Shown here: piece by piece, positions 40,314 through 49,404 of the stretch | How the letters are laid out: the number at the start of each line of letters is the position of its first letter | Position numbering within the stretch: the stretch's first letter is position 1 | Origin: Paenarthrobacter sp. AR 02 | Lineage (GTDB): Bacteria; Actinomycetota; Actinomycetes; Actinomycetales; Micrococcaceae | NCBI RefSeq assembly: GCF_021538675.1 | Contig: NZ_JAJUKH010000012.1 | Coordinates: forward strand, 62,001 to 126,000 | Length of the DNA: 64,000 bases | Direction: 5' to 3' | Notes under the pieces: model-generated | Seen by the model: the letters and a program-made list of their open reading frames with translations, nothing else | Database searches by the model: none | What the model was told of the DNA's origin: nothing | Position numbers and translations under genes: made by a program

Positions 40314-41705
40314 CTAGGGGAGATCGGCCTGCCGCCGCCAGGCCAACACCGAGGATCCGTACCTTACGGGCGGCTCCCGGTACATCAGCTGCGTGCCTCC
40401 CACCAGGAGGGGCGGCGCCACGTACTTGAGAGTCCCATAGGGACTGTCCGTGACAACGACGTCAGGTTCCGGCAGCGGACCGGTTGCAACATCCCCGTAG
40501 TCCCGGGGCAGGGCAAAAAGTTCCTCGGCGGTCCGCGCCAGTGACATCCTGGCCACCCCACCGCGTCCTGTATGAAGCCGTTCGCCCAGCAAAGCGATGA
40601 CGGCGGCAGCCAGTCCGTACCCTGTGGCATGGTCCAGCGCCTGGACAGGCAAGGCGCCGGGCTTCCACCCTGCGTCGTCGTGCTGACTGTATCGTTCGGC
40701 GATCCCCGTCGCTGCCTGGACCAGACTGTCGAATCCGCGTCGCCCCTTCCACGGTCCGCCCTGGCCCCACGCCGTCAAGGTGGCGACGACGAGGCCGGGC
40801 CTGCCAGCCAACAGCGCACCGGGCCCCAGACCGAAACGGTCCAGGCCGCCGTCGTGGTATCCCGTGACCACAACGTCGGCCGAAGCAACCAGCCCGTTGA
40901 TGACGCCCAAGTCCGCGGTCCGGCCGAGATCCGCCTCGGCGCTTCGCTTATCGAAACCTGAATCGACGAAAGCGTCCGTCAATTCCGGAAGCTGGGGCGG
41001 GTCGATGCGTAGTACGTCCGCGCCGAGGGCCCCCAGGAGCCGAGTTGCGGTGGGGCCGGCAATGACACGGGTCAGGTCCAGGACCCGTAATCCGTCCAGC
41101 GGCAGCCTTGGGTTGCCGGCAGGAAACCACGCCGTCCGGTGCAAGGCGGCAGCATGCTCAGCCGAAGATTCGATGTCGATCCAGCCGCCGGAGGCCGCCG
41201 CATGATGCATCGGCGAGGCGAGCCATTCGGTGCGGCTCCGGACGGCCGCAGCCACGCCCTTGTTGGCCACGATCGCGGCCTCGGCCTCCAGGGAGGTCAT
41301 CGACAAGAGCGTACGGTCCACGTCCTGTGGGCTGGTCGCTGAAAGGGCTTCCAGCAAACGGGCAGCATGGTGGGGATAGTTGGCGTGAAGGCGGATCCAG
41401 CCATCCTTCGTGGGCCTGAAGCCCGACATCGGAGCAAAGCCCACTGGTTTCTGCCCAGCGATTCTCAGGTGCCCCAGTGAATCGAATGCAGCCGCCGCAG
41501 GAGCGGCTGAGGTGGAATACCTGCCGGGAGATCCGGTGAGTGCGTTGAGCGCAGTTGCCACCGCTTGGACTGAGCCGAGCGCGAGGCCTTCGACGTCCAA
41601 TGCACCACCCCACCACCGGCGCGGACCGTCGCAAGCAGCGGGAGGCACTTCAACCAATGCCTCAAGTTTCCGCAGGCCTGCACCGAGGTCGGGGATGGTT
41701 CCCAT
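40314..41705 (-). CDS. CoA-transferase family III (CaiB/BaiF) with permuted-looking domain order
   Basis: 463 residues. The segment that normally begins family III enzymes, RVLDLTRVIAGPTATRLLGA, is at about residue 207 rather than near 10. The first 200 residues contain a PMSGFRPTKDGWIRLHANYP segment resembling the usual C-terminal half. Family members move CoA between acids. The gene starts 11 nt after the helicase stop, so they share a transcript. Confidence 0.8.
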   Translation of the reverse strand: MGTIPDLGAGLRKLEALVEVPPAACDGPRRWWGGALDVEGLALGSVQAVATALNALTGSPGRYSTSAAPAAAAFDSLGHLRIAGQKPVGFAPMSGFRPTKDGWIRLHANYPHHAARLLEALSATSPQDVDRTLLSMTSLEAEAAIVANKGVAAAVRSRTEWLASPMHHAAASGGWIDIESSAEHAAALHRTAWFPAGNPRLPLDGLRVLDLTRVIAGPTATRLLGALGADVLRIDPPQLPELTDAFVDSGFDKRSAEADLGRTADLGVINGLVASADVVVTGYHDGGLDRFGLGPGALLAGRPGLVVATLTAWGQGGPWKGRRGFDSLVQAATGIAERYSQHDDAGWKPGALPVQALDHATGYGLAAAVIALLGERLHTGRGGVARMSLARTAEELFALPRDYGDVATGPLPEPDVVVTDSPYGTLKYVAPPLLVGGTQLMYREPPVRYGSSVLAWRRQADLP

Positions 41706-41716
41706 GGGATTCCCGC

Positions 41717-44251
41717 TCAGAGCCTGTTGACGTCCGTCACGCGGACCACTGCAGTGCCGGACTCGTCGGAGGCTGCCAGGTCCACTTCGGCCGATATGCC
41801 CCAGTCGTGGTTGCCTGCCGGGTCATCGAAGATTTGCCGGACCTTCCACGTGCCGGGCTCTTCGGTGATGATGAGCAAACCGGGTCCGCGCGCGTCGGGT
41901 CCGGTGCCGATGTCGTCGTGTTCGTCAAAGTAATCGTCCAACACGTCTTCCCAACGCCCGGCATCCCAGCCGGCATCGGCGTCGAGTTCGCCCAAGGCAC
42001 TGGAATCCTCGTCGGCGAAAAGTTCGACCCTGCGGAACATCTCGTTACGGACCATTACCCGGAAAGCCCGGATATTGGACGTCAGCGACGGAGGCGGGGG
42101 CGGTGGCGCATCGTGCGGCGTTGGGGCAGCCCCTGAGGTGAGTTCTTCCCATTCATCCAGCAAGCTGGAGTCCACCTGGCGCACCAGTTCCCCCAGCCAT
42201 GCGATCAGGTCTTCGAGATCCTCACGGAGCAGGTCCTGGGGAACGGTCTGCCGGAGGGCCCGGAAACCGTCCGCCAGATAACGGAGGACGATGCCCTCCG
42301 AACGCGCCAAGCCGTAGAACTGGACGAACTCCCCGAAGTTCATGGCGCGCTCATACATGTCACGGATGATCGATTTCGGTGCGAGCTCAAAGTCGCCAAC
42401 CCATGGGGCTGCCTTGCGGTACACCTCGAAGGCTTCGCCCAGGATTTCGGCCAACGGCATGGGGTAGGTTACTTCGTCGAGCATGGCCATGCGCTGGTCG
42501 TACTCGATGCCGTCAGCCTTCATGGCCGCAACAGCTTCACCCCGTGCCTTCTTTTGCTGGGCGGAGAGTATTTGCCGTGGCTTCTCAAGCGTTGACTCGA
42601 TCACGGAAACAACATCAAGGGCGTACGACGGCGACTCCGGATCAAGCAACTCCAACGCGGCAAGGGCGAAGGGAGACAACGGCTGGTTCAGTGCAAAGTT
42701 GGCCTGCAGGTGCACTGTGAGGCGAACCGAGCGCCCCTCGGCTTCCTGCTGGTCCTCAGGGATCCGTTCAACAACTCCTGCTGCCAGGAGCTCACGGTAG
42801 GTTCCCAAGGCTTTCTTCATCAGTTTCAGCTGCGCGGGCCGGCTCTCATGGTTTTCGCTCAGAAGCCTGCGGGTTGCCTGGAACGGGTCACCCGGACGTT
42901 CCATGAGATTCAGGAGCATCGCGTGGGTGACGGTGAAGCTGGACGTCAGCGGCTCCGGTATGGACTCCACCAGTTTGTTGAACGTCGGCTCGCCCCAGGA
43001 AACAAACCCCTCCGGCGGTTTCTTCTTGACCACCTGGCGCAGCTTCTTTTGGTCGTCGCCGAACTTGGCCGTGGCCTTGGCCATGGCTTTGGTGTTCTCC
43101 ACCACGTGTTCGGGAGCCTGGACCACCACCGTGCCTGCAGTGTCGTAGCCGGCACGGCCTGCGCGGCCGGCGATCTGGTGGAACTCACGGGAGTTCAGGG
43201 GGCGGGTTCGAACGCCGTCGTATTTACTTAGGGCCGTCAACAGCACAGTGCGGATGGGCACATTGATGCCAACACCCAACGTGTCAGTGCCGCAAATAAC
43301 CTTCAGGAGTCCTGCTTGGGCCAGTTGCTCCACCAAGCGGCGATACTTCGGAAGCATTCCGGCGTGGTGGACGCCGATGCCGTGGCGGACCAGCCTGTTG
43401 AGGGTCTTTCCGAATCCGGCGGCAAACCTGAAGCCCGCGATGAGTTCAGCGATCCGGTCCTTCTCGTCACGGCTGCACATGTTGATGCTCATGAGGTTCT
43501 GGGCGCGCTCAATGGCTTCGGCTTGGCTGAAGTGGACCACATACACCGGAACCTGCTTGGTGGCGAGCAGCTCCTCAAGGGTCTCGTGGACAGGCGTCAC
43601 CTGGTAGTAGTAGTGCAGCGGGATGGGGCGTTCGGCCGAGCTCACAGTGGTGGTGGAGCGGCCGGTGAGATCCGTCAGGCCGGCCTCGAAGCGCGTCACA
43701 TCGCCCAACGTCGCGGACATAAGGAGGAACTGGGCCTGGGGGAGTTCCAGCAATGGCACCTGCCAGGCCCACCCCCGTTGCGGGTCGGAGTAAAAGTGGA
43801 ACTCGTCCATGATGACGGAGCCCAGCTCGGCAGAAGCACCCTCGCGGAGGGCGATGTTCGCGAGGATCTCAGCTGTACAGCAAATGATCGGCGCATCCTG
43901 GTTCACCCCGGAGTCACCGGTGATCATGCCAACGTTCTCTGCGCCGAAAATGTCGCACAGGGCGAAGAACTTTTCCGACACCAGCGCCTTGATGGGGGCG
44001 GTGTAGTAGCTCCGTTGGCCGCGCGCCATGGCTTCGAAGTGCGCAGCGATCGCCACCAGGGACTTTCCGGAGCCCGTGGGAGTGGCAAGGATGACGTTGG
44101 CGCCCGAGGCGAGCTCCATGATCGCTTCGTCCTGGGCCGGGTACAGCTGAAGCCCGCGGCTCTCCGTCCACTCCACGAACCGTGTGTATATTTCGTCCGG
44201 GTCCAGGGGACCGGTATCGGGGGAACCGGGAAGCTGCTCAAGAAGTTTCAT
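41717..44251 (-). CDS. Ski2-like DEAD/DEAH helicase with DUF3516 domain
   Basis: About 844 residues. RecA1 with Walker A TPTGSGKSLVAIAAHFEA near residue 56 and a DEFH box (MDEFHFYSDPQRGW), RecA2 ending HQIAGRAGRAGYDTAG, then a large C-terminal DUF3516 region. Probably an RNA helicase by similarity to Ski2/Mtr4. ATG 44251 (MKLLEQL) is chosen over 44275; TAAGCT lies 8 nt upstream of it. Divergent from the methyltransferase. Confidence 0.87.
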   Translation of the reverse strand: MKLLEQLPGSPDTGPLDPDEIYTRFVEWTESRGLQLYPAQDEAIMELASGANVILATPTGSGKSLVAIAAHFEAMARGQRSYYTAPIKALVSEKFFALCDIFGAENVGMITGDSGVNQDAPIICCTAEILANIALREGASAELGSVIMDEFHFYSDPQRGWAWQVPLLELPQAQFLLMSATLGDVTRFEAGLTDLTGRSTTTVSSAERPIPLHYYYQVTPVHETLEELLATKQVPVYVVHFSQAEAIERAQNLMSINMCSRDEKDRIAELIAGFRFAAGFGKTLNRLVRHGIGVHHAGMLPKYRRLVEQLAQAGLLKVICGTDTLGVGINVPIRTVLLTALSKYDGVRTRPLNSREFHQIAGRAGRAGYDTAGTVVVQAPEHVVENTKAMAKATAKFGDDQKKLRQVVKKKPPEGFVSWGEPTFNKLVESIPEPLTSSFTVTHAMLLNLMERPGDPFQATRRLLSENHESRPAQLKLMKKALGTYRELLAAGVVERIPEDQQEAEGRSVRLTVHLQANFALNQPLSPFALAALELLDPESPSYALDVVSVIESTLEKPRQILSAQQKKARGEAVAAMKADGIEYDQRMAMLDEVTYPMPLAEILGEAFEVYRKAAPWVGDFELAPKSIIRDMYERAMNFGEFVQFYGLARSEGIVLRYLADGFRALRQTVPQDLLREDLEDLIAWLGELVRQVDSSLLDEWEELTSGAAPTPHDAPPPPPPSLTSNIRAFRVMVRNEMFRRVELFADEDSSALGELDADAGWDAGRWEDVLDDYFDEHDDIGTGPDARGPGLLIITEEPGTWKVRQIFDDPAGNHDWGISAEVDLAASDESGTAVVRVTDVNRL

Positions 44252-44279
44252 TGGTTTCCAGCTTAGTGCCCGCACGGTT

Positions 44280-44285
44280 TAGGCT
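44280..44285 (+). promoter_or_regulatory. Candidate -10 of the methyltransferase gene
   Basis: TAGGCT 36 nt before ATG 44322, with AGGAGG in the leader at 44311-44316. Confidence 0.4.
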
Positions 44286-44321
44286 CGGCCCAGCAGCGAT
44301 GCCAGAAGCGAGGAGGCTCTA

Positions 44322-45098
44322 ATGAAGTGGGACCCGTCCAAATACATCGAGTTCGGTAACCACCGGGACAGGCCGTTCCATGACCTCGTGGGGAGGGTCC
44401 AGGCCAGTCACCCGCGCAAGGTGGTGGATCTCGGTTGCGGCCCCGGAAACCTGACGGCGACGCTGACCGATCGCTGGCCTGGAGCCCGCGTGGTAGGTAT
44501 TGACTCCTCTGCCGACATGCTAAGCAAAGCCGAATCGTTGGCGAAAGACACCGCGCAGTTGTCGTTCCAGCTTGGCGACATCGCACAGTGGGAACCGGAT
44601 GCGGATACTGATGTGGTTGTCACGAACGCCGCACTCCAATGGGTACCGGGGCATCAGGAGATGGTGTTTGCTTGGCTGCGCGACCTCAAACCCGGCGCAT
44701 GGTTCGCCATGCAGGTACCGGGAAATTTCACTTCTCCGTCCCATGCACTGATGCGCGGACTTGCGGAGTCACCCCGCTGGTCGCCCCACTTGTCGGGCGT
44801 CCTTCGGCACGATGGCGCGGTAGGCAGTCCTGCGGACTACCTGGGGATCATGCTCGACGCCGGTTGTACGGCTGACGCTTGGGAGACCACCTACCAGCAG
44901 GTACTGACCGGCGAAGACCCTGTTCTGGAGTGGGTCCGCGGCACGGGCTTGCGACCTGTGCTGGCGGCTTTGTCCGCGGAGGAAGCCGCAGACTTCGAGC
45001 AGGAATACGCCGCGATGCTGCGGGAAGCTTATCCGGCCACGAAACACGGCACAGTTTTTCCTTTCCGGCGGATCTTTGCGGTCGCGCGCAAGAATTGA
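44322..45098 (+). CDS. tam: Trans-aconitate 2-methyltransferase-like SAM methyltransferase
   Basis: 258 residues, class I methyltransferase: MKWDPSKYIEFGNHRDRPFHD start typical of Tam, SAM motif VVDLGCGPGNLTATL near residue 35, acidic GIDSSADML, and NAALQWVPGH near 107. Tam methylates trans-aconitate, a spontaneous inhibitor of aconitase. Confidence 0.85.
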   Translation: MKWDPSKYIEFGNHRDRPFHDLVGRVQASHPRKVVDLGCGPGNLTATLTDRWPGARVVGIDSSADMLSKAESLAKDTAQLSFQLGDIAQWEPDADTDVVVTNAALQWVPGHQEMVFAWLRDLKPGAWFAMQVPGNFTSPSHALMRGLAESPRWSPHLSGVLRHDGAVGSPADYLGIMLDAGCTADAWETTYQQVLTGEDPVLEWVRGTGLRPVLAALSAEEAADFEQEYAAMLREAYPATKHGTVFPFRRIFAVARKN

Positions 45099-45176
45099 AC
45101 CCCGGATTGCCGCCAATTCCAGCAGCCGACAGTTTCCCCCGCCGGACCGGCTTGTCCCGTACCGGCGTCGCTGGTC

Positions 45177-45182
45177 TAATTT
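45177..45182 (+). promoter_or_regulatory. Candidate -10 of uORF/GntR unit
   Basis: TAATTT, 5 nt, ATG 45188 of a short upstream frame; TCTAAT shifted by 2 nt gives 7-nt spacing. Confidence 0.35.
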
Positions 45183-45187
45183 TCGAC

Positions 45188-45253
45188 ATGGACCATGGAC
45201 GTTTCGAACCCCTCACGCCGCGCACGACGCCGGTGACCGGCCGGAGTCACTGA
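45188..45253 (+). CDS. 21-codon upstream frame overlapping the small GntR gene
   Basis: ATG 45188 opens MDHGRFEPLTP..., 21 residues, and stops at TGA 45251-45253, whose A is the first base of the GntR start (TGATG). A leaderless-type hexamer precedes it. The overlap implies coupled translation. No family recognised. Confidence 0.35.
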   Translation: MDHGRFEPLTPRTTPVTGRSH

Positions 45254-45633
45254 TGACTCCTACAGGCGATTTTCCCGGCACCTGGCGTCCCAATACCGGG
45301 AGCGCCGTCGCACTCTTTGAACAGTTACGCCTTCGGATCATTGAACTCGTGGACTCCGGAATCCTTGCGGTCGGGTCGAAACTTCCTCCCGTTCGAAATC
45401 TTGCAGGTGCACTGGATGTTGCGCCGCATACAGTGGCCCGTGCCTACAAGGAGCTCGAAGCGGCCGGCGTTGTGGCTACCCGGGGGAGGAACGGCACGGT
45501 GGTCTGCGCGCGGGATGACCGATGGGGAGCGCTGGCAGGCGTAGCTGCCGAATATGCGGCCGCCGCAAAAGCACAGGGGGCTTCCTTCGCTGAAGCGGTG
45601 CAGCTTTTCGCGGCCGCCTACGACGCCGACTGA
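45253..45633 (+). CDS. Short GntR regulator, YtrA subfamily
   Basis: 126 residues: winged helix (GSKLPPVRNLAGALDVAPHTVARAYKEL) plus a short helical tail, the YtrA size class. YtrA proteins usually repress ABC transporter operons, but none is adjacent. GGAG lies 6 nt before ATG 45253. Confidence 0.85.
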   Translation: MTPTGDFPGTWRPNTGSAVALFEQLRLRIIELVDSGILAVGSKLPPVRNLAGALDVAPHTVARAYKELEAAGVVATRGRNGTVVCARDDRWGALAGVAAEYAAAAKAQGASFAEAVQLFAAAYDAD

Positions 45634-45669
45634 TACCGATCAGTAGGGTGTGAGGCACGACATGGAAAT

Positions 45670-45685
45670 TCGAAGAAGTTTTCGA
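45670..45685. promoter_or_regulatory. LexA (SOS) box of uvrA
   Basis: TCGAA-GAAGTT-TTCGA: perfect outer arms of the actinobacterial/Gram-positive SOS box (TCGAAC-N4-GTTCGA), with inner C and G replaced. It ends 1 nt before the uvrA -10, so bound LexA would block transcription. Confidence 0.65.
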
Positions 45686-45686
45686 T

Positions 45687-45692
45687 TAGCAT
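45687..45692 (+). promoter_or_regulatory. Leaderless-type -10 of uvrA
   Basis: TAGCAT, 6 nt, GTG 45699. Confidence 0.5.
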
Positions 45693-45698
45693 TGGTAG

Positions 45699-48626
45699 GT
45701 GCCCAAAGCCTTAGCTGAAGATACCGCCATCGAATCGCCGAACAGCATCCCAGCCGTTCTTGAAACCAAGCCCGCCAGGCCGGACCTGTCGCGCCTGGTG
45801 GTCAAGGGCGCCCGGGAACACAACCTTCGCAACGTGGACCTGGACCTGCCGCGGGACGCCATGATCGTGTTTACGGGACTCTCGGGTTCCGGCAAGTCAT
45901 CGCTGGCTTTTGACACTATCTTCGCTGAAGGCCAGCGCCGGTACGTGGAATCGCTGTCCGCCTACGCGCGCCAATTCCTCGGCCAGGTGGACAAACCCGA
46001 TGTCGATTTCATCGAGGGCCTGTCACCTGCGGTGTCCATCGACCAGAAGTCCACCAGCAAGAATCCGCGCTCCACCGTGGGCACCATCACTGAGATTTAC
46101 GACTACATGCGGCTCCTGTGGGCCCGCGTCGGCCGCCCGCACTGCCCAGTGTGCGGCGAGCCGATCACCCGCCAGACTCCCCAGCAAATCGTGGACCAGC
46201 TCCTGGAGCTGGAGACGGGTACGCGCTTCCAGGTCCTCGCACCCGTGGTGCGCGGACGCAAGGGAGAATTCGTTGACCTTTTCAAAGAACTGACCGCCAA
46301 GGGCTACTCCCGTGCCCGCGTGGATGGTGAGCTGGTACAGCTGAGCGATCCTCCCAAGCTGGGCAAGCAGTTCAAACACACCATCGAAGTTGTGGTGGAC
46401 CGCCTGGTGGTCAAGGAAGACATCAGCCAACGGCTCACCGACTCTGTCGAAACAGCCCTGGGCTTGGCCGAGGGGCGCGTCCTGGTCGAATTCGTCGACC
46501 TCGATGCTGAAGATCCTGGACGCATCCGGGCGTTTTCCGAGAACCTGGCCTGCCCCAACGAACATCCCCTGGCCATCGATGAGATCGAGCCACGTTCTTT
46601 CTCGTTCAACAATCCCTTCGGTGCGTGTTCCGCCTGCAGTGGTATTGGCACCAAGCTTGAAGTCGACGAGGAATTGATAGTTCCTAACCCGGAACTTTCG
46701 CTTGGCGAGGGCGCCATCGCCCCATGGTCGCTGGGTACGGCGACCACCGAATACTGGAACCGCCTCCTGGAGGGCCTGGCCCACGAACTGGGCTTCTCCA
46801 TGAAGACCTCGTGGGAGAAACTCCCGAAGGACGTCCGCAACACCGTGCTCCACGGCAAGGACCACAAGGTCGTTGTCCAGTACAAGAACCGTTTCGGCCG
46901 GGAGCGCAAGTACAGTACCGGCTTCGAAGGCGCCATCCAGTATGTCCACCGGAAGCACGGGGAAACGGACTCGGATTGGGCCCGCGACCGTTACGAAGAA
47001 TACATGCGCCAAATCCCCTGCCCTGAGTGCAATGGCGCCCGCCTGAACCCGGCATCTCTGTCGGTATTGATCAACGGCAAGTCGATCGCCGCAGTCGCAG
47101 CCCTGCCAATGCGGGAGTGCGCGGAGTTCCTGGGCAGCCTGACCCTGACCAACAGGGAGGCGCAGATTGCCAACCAGGTGCTGAAGGAAATCCAGGCCCG
47201 GCTGACCTTCCTCCTGGATGTCGGTTTGGAGTACCTCAACCTCGAACGGCCCTCCGGCACCTTGTCCGGCGGCGAAGCGCAGCGGATCAGGCTGGCAACC
47301 CAGATCGGCTCTGGCCTTGTGGGTGTGCTGTATGTCCTCGACGAGCCATCGATCGGACTCCACCAGCGCGACAACCGCAGGCTCATCGAGACGCTGACGC
47401 GCCTCCGGGACCTCGGTAACACGCTGATTGTCGTGGAGCACGACGAAGACACCATCCACGAGGCCGACTGGGTGGTGGACATCGGACCGGGCGCCGGCGA
47501 GCACGGCGGCCAGGTTGTGCACTCCGGAACCTACAAAGAGCTCCTGGCGAACACCGAATCGCTGACTGGCGATTACCTGTCTGGCCGCCGCACCATCGAC
47601 ATCCCCAAGAAGCGTCGTAAATACGACAAAAAGCGCGAATTGAAGGTTGTTGGCGCCCGGGAGAACAACCTCAACAACGTTGACGCGACGTTCCCCCTGG
47701 GACTCTTCACCGCCGTCACAGGTGTCAGCGGTTCCGGCAAGTCCACCCTGGTGAACGAGATCCTCTATAAGGTGCTGGCCAATAAGCTCAACGGCGCCAA
47801 GCAGGTCGCCGGTCGCCACAAGACCGTGACGGGGCTGGAGCACCTGGACAAGGTGGTCCACGTCGACCAGAGTCCCATCGGCCGCACGCCCCGGTCCAAC
47901 CCGGCAACGTATACCGGTGTGTTCGACAACATCCGCAAGCTGTTCGCAGAGACCACCGAAGCCAAGGTCCGGGGCTACCAGCCGGGACGGTTCTCCTTCA
48001 ACGTCAAGGGTGGGCGCTGTGAAGCCTGCTCCGGTGACGGCACCTTGAAGATCGAAATGAACTTCCTTCCGGACGTTTACGTTCCCTGCGAAGTGTGCCA
48101 TGGAGCCCGCTACAACCGGGAAACCCTTGAGGTCCACTACAAGGGCAAGACGATCGCCGACGTCCTCAACATGCCCATCGAGGAAGGCGCGGAATTCTTT
48201 GCGGCCTTCACCCCCATCGCGCGGCACCTGAGGACCCTGGTGGACGTTGGCCTGGGCTATGTACGGCTCGGCCAGCCTGCCACCACGTTGTCCGGGGGCG
48301 AGGCACAGCGCGTCAAGCTGGCAGCCGAACTCCAGAAGCGCTCTAACGGCAGGAGCATCTACGTCCTGGATGAGCCCACCACCGGGCTCCACTTCGAGGA
48401 CATCCGGAAGCTCCTGATGGTTCTCCAAGGCCTGGTGGACAAGGGCAACACCGTTATCACCATTGAACACAACCTGGACGTCATCAAGTCTGCTGACTGG
48501 ATTGTGGACCTTGGCCCCAACGGTGGATCCGGCGGTGGCCGGATTATTGCCACGGGAACACCCGAGCAAGTGGCTAAATCCACGGAGAGCCACACCGCGA
48601 CATTCCTGGCCGAGATTCTGGGATAG
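45699..48626 (+). CDS. uvrA: Excinuclease ABC subunit A
   Basis: 975-residue damage sensor of nucleotide excision repair. Two ABC ATPase modules: Walker A GLSGSGKSSLAF near residue 54 and GVSGSGKSTLVNE near 674; signatures LSGGEAQRIRLA and LSGGEAQRVKLA; zinc-finger cysteines CPVCGEP, CPECNG and CEACSGDG/CEVCHG. An N-terminal tail of about 30 residues precedes module 1. An SOS box and -10 sit directly upstream. Confidence 0.98.
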   Translation: MPKALAEDTAIESPNSIPAVLETKPARPDLSRLVVKGAREHNLRNVDLDLPRDAMIVFTGLSGSGKSSLAFDTIFAEGQRRYVESLSAYARQFLGQVDKPDVDFIEGLSPAVSIDQKSTSKNPRSTVGTITEIYDYMRLLWARVGRPHCPVCGEPITRQTPQQIVDQLLELETGTRFQVLAPVVRGRKGEFVDLFKELTAKGYSRARVDGELVQLSDPPKLGKQFKHTIEVVVDRLVVKEDISQRLTDSVETALGLAEGRVLVEFVDLDAEDPGRIRAFSENLACPNEHPLAIDEIEPRSFSFNNPFGACSACSGIGTKLEVDEELIVPNPELSLGEGAIAPWSLGTATTEYWNRLLEGLAHELGFSMKTSWEKLPKDVRNTVLHGKDHKVVVQYKNRFGRERKYSTGFEGAIQYVHRKHGETDSDWARDRYEEYMRQIPCPECNGARLNPASLSVLINGKSIAAVAALPMRECAEFLGSLTLTNREAQIANQVLKEIQARLTFLLDVGLEYLNLERPSGTLSGGEAQRIRLATQIGSGLVGVLYVLDEPSIGLHQRDNRRLIETLTRLRDLGNTLIVVEHDEDTIHEADWVVDIGPGAGEHGGQVVHSGTYKELLANTESLTGDYLSGRRTIDIPKKRRKYDKKRELKVVGARENNLNNVDATFPLGLFTAVTGVSGSGKSTLVNEILYKVLANKLNGAKQVAGRHKTVTGLEHLDKVVHVDQSPIGRTPRSNPATYTGVFDNIRKLFAETTEAKVRGYQPGRFSFNVKGGRCEACSGDGTLKIEMNFLPDVYVPCEVCHGARYNRETLEVHYKGKTIADVLNMPIEEGAEFFAAFTPIARHLRTLVDVGLGYVRLGQPATTLSGGEAQRVKLAAELQKRSNGRSIYVLDEPTTGLHFEDIRKLLMVLQGLVDKGNTVITIEHNLDVIKSADWIVDLGPNGGSGGGRIIATGTPEQVAKSTESHTATFLAEILG

Positions 48627-48687
48627 AAGTATTCCGGTAGCGGCATGCGAGTTTCAGGCATGCCGCTACTCGTGAGAAACTAACCCG

Positions 48688-49404
48688 GTGACTCAAACAA
48701 AGGTGCCCGTAATATTCGATCTGGACGGCACCCTTGTCGATCCTGCCGGCGGCATAACCGGGGGAATCTCTGCCGCCCTCAGGGAAATGGACCTTCCTGT
48801 TCCAGGGCAGGCAGTCCTGAATTCCATGGTGGGCCCCAAGCTCAGTGATTCGCTCCTGCATTTGGCCAATGTCCCCACAGAATTGGTGGACGAGGTCATT
48901 GACCGCTATCGGCGCCACTACAAGGAAAGCGGAATCGCCCAGAGCAAGCTTTATCCGGGTATCCACGATCTTCTTCAGGACTTTGCTGAGTCCGGCCGTC
49001 CAGTGGCAGTAGCTACCCAGAAACCACAGTCCATTGCCCGCCTTGTCCTGGAGCATCACGGGATTGCCGGTTTCTTCGTCTCCATAAGGGGCGCGGCTGA
49101 CGACGAGTCCTTGGGCGCCAACACTGCTTCCGGCAAGGTTGAAATCGTGGGCGCTGCCCTGGCCGACCTGCACTCGCAACCCGCGGTCATGGTGGGGGAC
49201 AGGCATCAGGACGTCGCAGGTGCCATGGCCAACGGGCTGGACTGCATCGGCGTCGGTTGGGGTTTTGCCCCCGACGGCGAACTCGAGCAGGCCGGGGCAG
49301 TGGCCGTGGTGGGCACCGCGCTCGAACTGAAAAGCACAATTGAAGAACTTGACGCTGTCCGCGCGGCAGCCCTGAGCGAGGTACAAAACGATGGCAGTAT
49401 TTGA
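48688..49404 (+). CDS. HAD hydrolase, phosphoglycolate-phosphatase-like
   Basis: 238 residues: motif I FDLDGTLVDPAGG near residue 10, helical cap, motif II VAVATQKP, Lys in the SGKVE segment, motif IV MVGDRHQDVAGA. Gph-type phosphatases clear 2-phosphoglycolate produced during repair of 3'-phosphoglycolate ends. It overlaps plsC by 14 bp. Confidence 0.87.
   Translation: MTQTKVPVIFDLDGTLVDPAGGITGGISAALREMDLPVPGQAVLNSMVGPKLSDSLLHLANVPTELVDEVIDRYRRHYKESGIAQSKLYPGIHDLLQDFAESGRPVAVATQKPQSIARLVLEHHGIAGFFVSIRGAADDESLGANTASGKVEIVGAALADLHSQPAVMVGDRHQDVAGAMANGLDCIGVGWGFAPDGELEQAGAVAVVGTALELKSTIEELDAVRAAALSEVQNDGSI

Noticed and set aside
46023..48593. 856-codon open frame on the minus strand inside uvrA
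   Set aside because: It is exactly antisense to uvrA, shows no domain, and reflects third-position GC bias.
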